Below, one piece after another: positions 1 to 6,962 of a stretch of DNA of 64,000 bases. The DNA comes from Sphingomonas sp. UBA978 (GTDB lineage Bacteria; Pseudomonadota; Alphaproteobacteria; Sphingomonadales; Sphingomonadaceae): assembly GCF_002292295.1 (NCBI RefSeq), contig NZ_DBBS01000018.1, positions 186,001 through 250,000 on the forward strand, written 5' to 3'. The notes beneath the pieces are model-generated. The model saw only the letters and a list, made by a program, of their open reading frames with translations, was not told the origin of the DNA and did no database searches. Each line of letters starts with the position of its first letter. Position 1 is the first letter of the stretch. A program made the position numbers and the translations under genes.

Positions 1-30
1 GTACCTTATGTCGTCATCACTCCCTCTTTC

Positions 31-131
31 GTCATCCCGGCGAACGCCGGGACCCATGGTTGCTATGAACGAGCGGTGACGCAGACCATCAGCAGCTCGC
101 CCCCATGGGTCCCGGCGTTCGCCGGGATGAC
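31..131. repeat. Paired inverted repeat, family A, copy 1
   Basis: Two 29-bp arms (31-59 and 103-131) are perfect reverse complements separated by 43 bp. Each arm is itself a small hairpin built on CCCGGCGaaCGCCGGG and ends in the NcoI-like CCCATGG. The same arm recurs at 2696-2797, and a relative occurs at 12467-12558. It lies upstream of the ABC transporter gene. It looks like a REP/BIME-type intergenic element, not a gene. Confidence 0.85.
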
Positions 132-206
132 GGGATCAAAGGGTCGAAGCCCCCCCTAGCCTTCCCCCACCCCACCCCCTATCTCCCGCGCCACAAGGGG
201 ACTCCC

Positions 207-1136
207 ATGCCAGAACCGATCCTCGCCATCGCTGGCGTGTCCAAGACGTACAAGGGTGGCTTCACCGCGCTCCATCAGGTTGACCTGACGATCAACAAGG
301 GTGAAATCTTCGCGCTGCTCGGCCCCAACGGCGCGGGCAAGACGACGCTCATCAGCATCGTCTGCGGGATCGTCACGCCCTCGACCGGAACGATCGCCGT
401 CGCCGGCCACGATGCACTGACCGATTACAAGGCGGCCCGCCGCATGATCGGCCTCGTCCCGCAGGAACTGTCGGTCGACATGTTCGAAACGGTGCTCGCC
501 ACCGTCACCTTCTCGCGCCGGCTGTTCGGCCGCTCGGGCCACAGCGCCTATATCGAGCAGGTGCTGCGCGACCTGTCGCTGTGGGACAAACGCGACGCCA
601 AGATCATGGAGCTGTCCGGCGGGATGAAGCGCCGTGTGCTGATCGCCAAGGCGCTGGCGCACGAACCCGACATCCTGTTCCTCGACGAACCCACCGCGGG
701 CGTCGACGTCGCGCTGCGCCGCGACATGTGGAAGCTGGTCCACGGCCTGCGCGAGCGCGGTGTCACGATCATCCTCACCACGCATTATATCGAGGAGGCC
801 GAGGAGATGGCCGACCGCGTCGGCGTCATCAACCAGGGCCGGTTGCTGCTGGTCGAGGAGAAGGCCGCGCTGATGAAGAAGCTCGGCAAGCGCGAGCTCG
901 ATCTCACGCTGGTCGATCCGCTCGACGCCGTGCCGCCCGGCCTCGAACGCTGGCAGCTGAGCCTCGTCAACGAGGGGCGGACGTTGCGCTACGTCTTCGA
1001 CGCGACCGAGGAGCATACCGGCATCCCGTCGCTGCTGCGCGAACTGGCGGACCGTCATATCGCCTTCAAGGACCTCGAGACCTCGAAATCGAGCCTTGAG
1101 GACATCTTCGTCGATCTCGTGGAGACCCGGGCATGA
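207..1136 (+). CDS. ABC transporter ATP-binding protein (ABC-2 type exporter)
   Basis: Nucleotide-binding subunit of an ABC-2 type exporter, about 309 residues. Walker A GPNGAGKT lies at residues 39-46, the signature LSGGMKRR at about 136, Walker B ILFLDEPTAG follows, and the H-loop is in TTHYIEEAE. The tail after residue 220 is the usual DrrA/CcmA-like extension. I chose ATG 207, behind AAGGGG, over an in-frame ATG at 105 that lies inside an inverted repeat. The stop overlaps the start of the permease gene by 4 bp (ATGA), so the two are co-translated partners. The substrate cannot be read from the sequence. Confidence 0.9.
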   Translation: MPEPILAIAGVSKTYKGGFTALHQVDLTINKGEIFALLGPNGAGKTTLISIVCGIVTPSTGTIAVAGHDALTDYKAARRMIGLVPQELSVDMFETVLATVTFSRRLFGRSGHSAYIEQVLRDLSLWDKRDAKIMELSGGMKRRVLIAKALAHEPDILFLDEPTAGVDVALRRDMWKLVHGLRERGVTIILTTHYIEEAEEMADRVGVINQGRLLLVEEKAALMKKLGKRELDLTLVDPLDAVPPGLERWQLSLVNEGRTLRYVFDATEEHTGIPSLLRELADRHIAFKDLETSKSSLEDIFVDLVETRA

Positions 1137-1896
1137 ACCTCCACGGTATCTGGGCGATCTATCGCTTCGAAATGGGGCGCGCGCGCTGCGGACGCTGTGG
1201 CAGAGCCTCGTTGCGCCCGTGCTCACCACCAGCCTGTATTTCATCGTCTTCGGCGGCGCGATCGGCAGCCGGATGCAAAGCGTCGATGGCGTCGGCTATG
1301 GCAGCTTCATCGTGCCGGGGCTCATCATGCTGTCGCTGCTGACGCAGAGCGTCGGCAACGCCTCGATCGGCATCTATTTCCCCAAATTCACCGGCACGAT
1401 CTTCGAACTGCTCTCCGCTCCCGTCTCGGCGATGGAGATGGTGCTGGGCTATGTCGGCGCCGCCGCGACCAAGTCGGTGGTGCTCGGCGTCATCATCCTG
1501 TTGACCTCGTCCTTCTTCGTGCCGATCAGGGTGCTGCATCCGGGCGCGATGGTCGCCTTCCTGTTGCTGACCGCGGTGGCGTTCAGCCTGTTCGGCTTCA
1601 TCCTCGGCGTCTGGGCGAAGAGCTTCGAACAGCTCAACTTCGTGCCGATGCTGCTCATCACGCCGCTGACCTTCCTCGGCGGCAGCTTCTATTCGATCGA
1701 CATGCTGCCGCCGGCGTGGCGGACGGTGAGCCTGTTCAACCCCGTCGTCTACCTCGTCAGCGGGTTCCGCTGGAGCTTCTTCGGCAAGGGCGACGTCGAT
1801 ATCGCGGTGAGCCTCGGCGTGACGCTGGGCTTCCTCGTCGCCTGTCTCGCGGTCATCGCCTGGATCTTCAAGAGCGGCTGGCGGCTCAAGAACTGA
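1133..1896 (+). CDS. ABC-2 type transporter permease, apparent frameshift near the N-terminus
   Basis: Membrane subunit partnering the ATPase upstream. From about 1187 the frame encodes a full ABC-2 membrane domain with some six hydrophobic segments and the family stretch FIVPGLIMLSLLTQS. The natural start is ATG 1133 (MNLHGIWAIYRFEM, overlapping the ATPase stop). That frame leaves the family pattern inside the G/C run at 1174-1186 and continues as unrelated residues. The expected RALRTLWQSLVAPV is in the next frame. One base missing or two extra in the run would explain this. It is either a sequencing error or a recent inactivating mutation. Without correction, translation would need an internal start and would lose the N-terminal cytoplasmic segment. 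Confidence 0.75.
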
Positions 1897-2602
1897 GTCG
1901 CCGCCGCAGCCGAGCGCTCAGCGCCGGACGCAGCACGAGCGCGTTGACGTCGACCAGCGCATGCACCGCGATCGGCAGCCAGAGCGCGCCGCTGCCCATG
2001 TAGAGCGCGGTCAGCAGCGCGCCGCCGATCGTGTTGGCGGCGACCCCGGCCGAGCCCTGATAGCGGTGCATCGCGGCGAAGCAGAGCGTGCCGACGATCA
2101 CGCCGGCAGTGCCCGATCCGCTCGCCAGCGCGACGATCAGCGGCAGCCACAGGCGGTAGAACAGCTCCTCCGCCACCCCCGCCGACACCGCCAGCACCGC
2201 GGCGGGCCAGAGGTCGGCGTCGCTGGTCGGCAGGATCGACCGCACGTCACCCGCGGTCCACGGTGCCCGGCCGCGCCGCGCCCGCCACCACGTCAACGCC
2301 AGCCCAAGCAGGCTGCCCCCGGCGAGCCCGGCCAGCACCAGCGGGATGCCGATCGATCCCGGCGGGACGCCGAGATACCAGGCGAGCGGCACGAATTCGG
2401 GCGGCAGCTGCGCGGTGCCAGACAGGCGTTGAAGCGCCAGCAGGCCAAGCAGCGCCGGCGCGGCATAGCCGAGCCACAGCCCCGACGCCCAGCGCAGATG
2501 CCGGGCATGCAGGTCGATCCGCATCCACCCGAACAGCTGGCCACGGCGGAGCAGGACCGCCTGATAGGCAAGAGTCAGGACGAGGAGGAGCGCGACGAGC
2601 AT
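1886..2602 (-). CDS. CPBP family intramembrane metalloprotease
   Basis: Integral membrane protein of 238 residues with about seven hydrophobic segments. It carries the CPBP (Abi/CAAX protease) motifs in order: EELFYR (glutamate pair plus arginine) near residue 148, FAAMHRYQG (FxxxH) near 180, and HALVDVNA near the C-terminus. Family members are Rce1-related membrane proteases, often with unknown substrates. Its 3' end overlaps the convergent permease gene by 11 bp. No clear Shine-Dalgarno sequence precedes ATG 2602. Function beyond the fold is not inferable. Confidence 0.85.
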   Translation of the reverse strand: MLVALLLVLTLAYQAVLLRRGQLFGWMRIDLHARHLRWASGLWLGYAAPALLGLLALQRLSGTAQLPPEFVPLAWYLGVPPGSIGIPLVLAGLAGGSLLGLALTWWRARRGRAPWTAGDVRSILPTSDADLWPAAVLAVSAGVAEELFYRLWLPLIVALASGSGTAGVIVGTLCFAAMHRYQGSAGVAANTIGGALLTALYMGSGALWLPIAVHALVDVNALVLRPALSARLRRRLSS

Positions 2603-2695
2603 GTGCGGTAGTCAGCCCGGATGCGTGACGAAGTCCATGGGTGATGCGATCGTCACCTTAGCCCGAACCATCGTCCCGACCTGCCTCCTTTCACC

Positions 2696-2797
2696 GTCAT
2701 CCCGGCGAACGCCGGGACCCATGGTTGCGAAGGTCATTGCGTGGCGTGAACCCTCTGCGGCACCGTGACCGTGGATCCCGGCGTTCGCCGGGATGAC
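2696..2797. repeat. Paired inverted repeat, family A, copy 2
   Basis: The left arm (2696-2724) is identical to the 29-bp left arm at 31-59. The right arm (2769-2797) differs only at its inner end. The element fills the 258-bp gap between the 3' end of glpX and the start of the CPBP protease gene; nothing else is recognisable there. Confidence 0.85.
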
Positions 2798-2860
2798 GGT
2801 GACGACAACGGGAAGGGTCTGGCCGGACGCCGACAGGCATCGACGCTGCCCCGCCCCCAA

Positions 2861-3835
2861 TCAATCAGTCCGGTGTTCGCCCTTCACCCAGCGCACGGTG
2901 CCGGTCGAGGCGCGCATCACGACGCTTTCGGTGGTCATCTTGCCCTTGCGGCGCTTGACGCCTTCCAGCAGCGATCCGTCGGTGACGCCGGTCGCGGCGA
3001 AGATGCAGTCGCCCTTGGCTAGTTCCTCGAGGTCGTATTGCTTGTCGAGGTCCTCGATGCCCCATTTGCGCGCGCGGGCGCGTTCGTCGTCGTTGCGGAA
3101 CAGCAACCGGCCCTTGAACTGGCCGCCGACGCAGCGCAGCGCCGCGCAGGCGAGCACGCCCTCGGGCGCGCCGCCCGATCCCATATAGACGTCGATCGTC
3201 GTGTCGGGATCGGCGGTCGCGATCACGCCCGCGACGTCGCCGTCGCCGATCAGCATCACGCCGCAGCCGAGCGCGCGCAGCTCGGCGATCAGCGCCTCGT
3301 GGCGCGGCCGGTCGAGCACGCAGGCGATGATCTCGCTCGGCTTGACGCCCTTCGCCGCGGCGATCGCCTGGACATTCTCTGTCGGGGTCTTGTCGAGGTC
3401 GATGATCCCGGCGGGCAAATTCGGCCCAACCGCGATCTTGTCCATATAAACGTCGGGCGCGTTGAGCAGCCCGCCCTTTTCGGCGATCGCCAGCACCGCG
3501 AGGCTGTTCGGCCCCGCCTTGGCGCAGATCGTCGTCCCTTCCAGCGGGTCGAGCGCGATGTCGATCGCCGGGCCGTTGCCGGTGCCGACCTTCTCGCCGA
3601 TGAACAGCATCGGCGCCTCGTCGCGCTCGCCCTCGCCGATCACCACGGTGCCATCCATGTCGAGTTCGTTGAGCGCCTCGCGCATCGCCTCGACCGCGGC
3701 GGCGTCGGCGGCCTTCTCGTCGCCTCGCCCGGTCAGCGTCGATGCGGCGATCGCGGCCGCTTCGGTGACGCGCACCATCTCGAGGACGAGGACGCGATCA
3801 AGGACCTTACTCGCGTTGAGGCTGGCGTCGGGCAT
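2861..3835 (-). CDS. glpX: Class II fructose-1,6-bisphosphatase
   Basis: Hydrolyses fructose 1,6-bisphosphate to fructose 6-phosphate in gluconeogenesis; in related bacteria GlpX enzymes may also act on sedoheptulose bisphosphate. At 324 residues it has normal GlpX length. Visible family motifs are GEGERDEAPML near residue 69, the metal-binding DPLEGTT near 97, and MGSGGAPEGVLA in the substrate-binding half. ATG 3835 follows AGAGGGAA on the minus strand, giving MPDASLNASKVLDR. The upstream gap carries an imperfect palindrome that may be an operator. Confidence 0.95.
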   Translation of the reverse strand: MPDASLNASKVLDRVLVLEMVRVTEAAAIAASTLTGRGDEKAADAAAVEAMREALNELDMDGTVVIGEGERDEAPMLFIGEKVGTGNGPAIDIALDPLEGTTICAKAGPNSLAVLAIAEKGGLLNAPDVYMDKIAVGPNLPAGIIDLDKTPTENVQAIAAAKGVKPSEIIACVLDRPRHEALIAELRALGCGVMLIGDGDVAGVIATADPDTTIDVYMGSGGAPEGVLACAALRCVGGQFKGRLLFRNDDERARARKWGIEDLDKQYDLEELAKGDCIFAATGVTDGSLLEGVKRRKGKMTTESVVMRASTGTVRWVKGEHRTD

Positions 3836-3846
3836 GATATTCCCTC

Positions 3847-3866
3847 TGTTTAACGTGTATAACAGA
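3847..3866. promoter_or_regulatory. Imperfect 20-bp palindrome upstream of glpX
   Basis: CTGTTTAACGTGTATAACAG has arms CTGTT/AACAG with 7 of 10 positions symmetric. It sits 11 bp upstream of the glpX start and contains a TTATAC stretch on the minus strand that could be part of a -10 box. This is the form of a LacI- or GntR-type operator; the regulator is unknown. Confidence 0.35.
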
Positions 3867-3921
3867 TCGATAGGCCGACGCGGCCCGCTTGTCGAGCGAC
3901 GAACCGCGCTGCCGTAACGGC

Positions 3922-5352
3922 TTACAGCGTGATCGCCGCCTTCATGCCCAGCACGCCGACGTCGTCCGCCTGCCGTATCCCGCCGGGATGATGGATATAT
4001 TGCAGGTTCGGCCGCAGCTCGAGCCAGTCGGCGGGATGGATGCTGTAATACACCTCCGCCGCATATTCGGCGTGGCGCACCGCCGTGCCCGGCACCAGCC
4101 GGTCGGCCCGCGCGGCGCGGCCGTTGACGTTGGTCCGCGCGACGCCGACGCCGAGCACGTCGCCCGGCACCGCCGGCACCAGCCCCTTGTAGAACAGCCC
4201 CAGCGACACCTGATTGTCGGTGACCGAGGTGGCGCGATCCGCCTGCGTGACGTTCGCGAACATCGACAGGCCGGTCAGCGACTTGCCGTCCTTCGACGTG
4301 CCGGTCAGCTGCTGCTGCATCGTCGCATAGACGCCGTAGCGACTCGACCGGCGCAGCGGCGACAGCCCGGTCACGACGCTGGCATTGCGATTCGCATCGA
4401 ACAGCACGTCGTCGCCGTTCGCGGTGCCGATCCAGCCGCCGACCTTGTACGATCCGACATTGCCGCCCCGCTCGCCGGCATCGCCGCCGCGCGTCCAGCC
4501 GATCTCGACCGGGACCAACACCCCCGTCGCGCCCTTGAACCGCGCGATGAAGAAATCGTTGTCGAGGTTGCGCGGATTGATTTCGTAGACGCCGCCCTGG
4601 ACGTAGAGGTCCTGCGGCAGCGCGACGCGGACGCGTGCGCCCCATTGGCCGATCGGCCAGTTCTGCCAGTAATCGCCGACCAGATTGCCCGGCTGCGCCC
4701 CGCAGAAGCTGAGGTTCATGAAATGGCAGGAGAAGACCGCGAAATCCTCGCCCGGGTTGGTCCGGCCGAGCTTGATCTCGACCGCCTCGCCGATGCGCTG
4801 TTCGTACCAGAGCTGCGTCACCCGCACGGTCTGGCCGCGGCCGTAGACCTCCTGCACCTGCTGCAGCGAATCGATGCCGGCGTCGGTGGTGAGATTGCGT
4901 CCGCGCCGCCACGTCACCGTCGCCTGGAAGGCGCCACCGGTCAGCCCGACGAGCTTGTCGAGGTCGAGCAGCACGCCGGCGTCGAACTGCCCCGTCTCGC
5001 GGAACAGCTTCCGGTCGCCGCCGGCGAAGTTATAGCCGCTTTCCGATGCATAGCGCGCCGTGACGCCGATGCCGCGCTGGCCGAGCCGGGTGCGGATGTC
5101 TTGCCAGTCGCCGATCAGACCCGGCGGCGGCGTGCTCTGCGTGTCGCCGATCAGCGCCGAGGGCGAAGTATCGCGCGTGCGGCTGATCGGCGTGCGCGGC
5201 CGGCGCTGCGTGTCGCCCTGGCTGCTGTCGGGCGCCGCCTCCGCGGTGTCGGGCGCGGGCGGCGAGGCGCCGACGTCGATCTGTTGCGCCTGCGCAGCGC
5301 CGGCCAGCAGCGTGGCGGCGACAAGGCCAAGTGCGAACCCGGGCAGCGTCAT
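3922..5352 (-). CDS. OprB family carbohydrate-selective porin
   Basis: Outer-membrane porin of 476 residues. A Sec signal peptide (MTLPGFALGLVAATLLAGAAQA) is followed by a polar linker to about residue 75, then the OprB-type barrel: GDWQDIRTRL at the start, NLSFCGAQPGN and YWQNWPIGQWGARVRV in the middle, and a C-terminal strand ending AAITL. Family members pass sugars across the outer membrane. It starts 14 bp downstream of dapD on the same strand and is probably co-transcribed with it. Two cysteines sit in the central loop. The sugar specificity cannot be read. Confidence 0.88.
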   Translation of the reverse strand: MTLPGFALGLVAATLLAGAAQAQQIDVGASPPAPDTAEAAPDSSQGDTQRRPRTPISRTRDTSPSALIGDTQSTPPPGLIGDWQDIRTRLGQRGIGVTARYASESGYNFAGGDRKLFRETGQFDAGVLLDLDKLVGLTGGAFQATVTWRRGRNLTTDAGIDSLQQVQEVYGRGQTVRVTQLWYEQRIGEAVEIKLGRTNPGEDFAVFSCHFMNLSFCGAQPGNLVGDYWQNWPIGQWGARVRVALPQDLYVQGGVYEINPRNLDNDFFIARFKGATGVLVPVEIGWTRGGDAGERGGNVGSYKVGGWIGTANGDDVLFDANRNASVVTGLSPLRRSSRYGVYATMQQQLTGTSKDGKSLTGLSMFANVTQADRATSVTDNQVSLGLFYKGLVPAVPGDVLGVGVARTNVNGRAARADRLVPGTAVRHAEYAAEVYYSIHPADWLELRPNLQYIHHPGGIRQADDVGVLGMKAAITL

Positions 5353-5366
5353 GGCAGGTGCGGCCC

Positions 5367-6179
5367 TCAGTCGCGGAGCAGATCGTTGATGCTGGTCTTG
5401 CTGCGCGTCTGCGCGTCGACGCGCTTGACGATCACCGCGCAATAGAGCGCGGGCTTGCCGCCGCCGCCGCCCATCGATCCCGGCACGACCACCGCATAGG
5501 GCGGTACCTCGCCCTTGAAGACCTCGCCCGTCGCGCGATCGACGATCTTCGTCGACGCGCCCAGATAGACGCCCATCGACAACACCGCGCCCTCGCCGAC
5601 GCGTACGCCCTCCGCCACTTCGGCACGCGCGCCGATGAAGGCGCCGTCGCCGATGATGACCGGATCGGCCTGCAACGGCTCGAGCACGCCGCCGATGCCC
5701 GCGCCGCCCGAGAGGTGGACGTTCCGGCCGATCTGCGCGCACGATCCGACCGTCGCCCAGGTGTCGACCATCGTGCCTTCGCCGACATAGGCGCCGATGT
5801 TGACGAAGCTCGGCATCAGGATCGCGCCCTTGCCGATGAAGGCGCCGCGGCGCACGACGCTGCCCGGCACCGCGCGGAAGCCGGCGCTGCGGAATTCCGC
5901 CTCGCTCCAGTCCGAGAATTTCAGCGGCACCTTGTCGAAATGGCCGGTCGGCGTGACGACATTGTCGTTGAGGCGGAAGCTGAGCAGCACCGCCTTCTTG
6001 AGCCACTGGTTGACCCGCCAGCCGCCCGCGCCGTCGGGCTCGGCGACGCGCGCCGTGCCCGCGTCGAGCGACGCCAGCGCCGCCTCGACCGCGTCGCGGA
6101 CCTCACCCGTAGTGCCGAAGCCGAGGGTCGCGCGATCCTCCCACGCAGTCTCGATGACGTTGGCCAGGTCCTGGCTCAT
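5367..6179 (-). CDS. dapD: 2,3,4,5-tetrahydropyridine-2,6-dicarboxylate N-succinyltransferase
   Basis: Succinyl-CoA-dependent acyltransferase of the lysine/meso-diaminopimelate pathway, 270 residues, cytoplasmic. The N-terminal helical domain (to about residue 100) is followed by a left-handed beta-helix with hexapeptide repeats: IGKGAILMPSFVNIGAYVGEG, then IGGVLEPLQADPVIIGDGAFIGARAEV. ATG 6179 follows GGAGGCATC and overlaps the stop of the upstream HAD phosphatase by 4 bp (ATGA), so the two are translationally coupled. Confidence 0.97.
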   Translation of the reverse strand: MSQDLANVIETAWEDRATLGFGTTGEVRDAVEAALASLDAGTARVAEPDGAGGWRVNQWLKKAVLLSFRLNDNVVTPTGHFDKVPLKFSDWSEAEFRSAGFRAVPGSVVRRGAFIGKGAILMPSFVNIGAYVGEGTMVDTWATVGSCAQIGRNVHLSGGAGIGGVLEPLQADPVIIGDGAFIGARAEVAEGVRVGEGAVLSMGVYLGASTKIVDRATGEVFKGEVPPYAVVVPGSMGGGGGKPALYCAVIVKRVDAQTRSKTSINDLLRD

Positions 6180-6841
6180 GATGCCTCCATGATATGCTGC
6201 AGCCACGGCGCGAGGTCGTGGACGATATAGTCGATATGGTCGCGGCGCGGCTCCGGCCCCTGTTCGGAGCCGTTGTCGACCCAGACGGTGGTCATGCCGA
6301 TCGCCTTGGCGGGCGCGAGGTTGCGCGCCATGTCCTCGAAGAAGATCGCCCGCGTCGGCTCGATCCCGAACGCCGCGCACAGCCCGGCATAGGCCGACGG
6401 GTGCGGCTTGGGGACGAGGTCCATCGCATGGATGTCGTGCACCGCCTCGAAGCTCTCGCCGAGGCCGAGGCGGTCGAGCACCTTCAAAGCATAGGGCTTG
6501 TCGCCGTTGGTGAAGACCAGTTTGCGGCCAGGCAGCTGCGCGATCGCGGCGGCGAGCGGCGCGTCCTCTTCCAGCACGTCCATCTCGACGTCGTGGACGT
6601 CGGCGAGGAATTCGTGCGGGTCGACGCCATGGTCCGCCATCAGGCCGGTCAGAGTCGTGCCGTGCCGATGGAAATAGTCCTTCTGGACCACCCTCGCCGC
6701 GTCGTGCGGCAGGCCGAGGCGGCGCGCGACATAGGCGGTCATGCGATCGTCGATCCGCGCGAACAGGTTCGCCCGTGCCGGATACAGCGTGTTGTCAAGA
6801 TCGAAAATCCAGGTGTCGATCGGGGCGAGCGCGGCAAGCAT
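6176..6841 (-). CDS. HAD superfamily pyrimidine 5'-nucleotidase
   Basis: Haloacid-dehalogenase-fold phosphatase of 221 residues. Motif I is WIFDLDNTLYP near residue 10 (nucleophile and acid/base Asp), motif II VFTNGD near 110, motif III lysine in LVPKPHP, motif IV FFEDMARNL. This arrangement fits the SDT1/PPM-like pyrimidine 5'-nucleotidase branch common in alphaproteobacteria. I chose ATG 6841; an upstream in-frame ATG would add an arginine-rich tail without homology. It is coupled by a 4-bp overlap to dapD, an arrangement seen in relatives but without an obvious pathway link. Confidence 0.88.
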   Translation of the reverse strand: MLAALAPIDTWIFDLDNTLYPARANLFARIDDRMTAYVARRLGLPHDAARVVQKDYFHRHGTTLTGLMADHGVDPHEFLADVHDVEMDVLEEDAPLAAAIAQLPGRKLVFTNGDKPYALKVLDRLGLGESFEAVHDIHAMDLVPKPHPSAYAGLCAAFGIEPTRAIFFEDMARNLAPAKAIGMTTVWVDNGSEQGPEPRRDHIDYIVHDLAPWLQHIMEAS

Positions 6842-6962
6842 GACGGGGGCGTCTAGGCGGCGGCGGCGGGCGGCACAAGCGAGGACGCGAAACACCATGG
6901 CGAGCACCCCCATTCCGGGGTTAATATCGCGTCAACTAAACTATCGTGGGGCAATCGGGGGA

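Noticed and set aside
2861..5352. A fusion of the porin with glpX suggested by an open frame running through both.
   Set aside because: The upstream part is a shadow frame; glpX has its own ATG and Shine-Dalgarno at 3835, and the porin is in a different frame with its own signal peptide.
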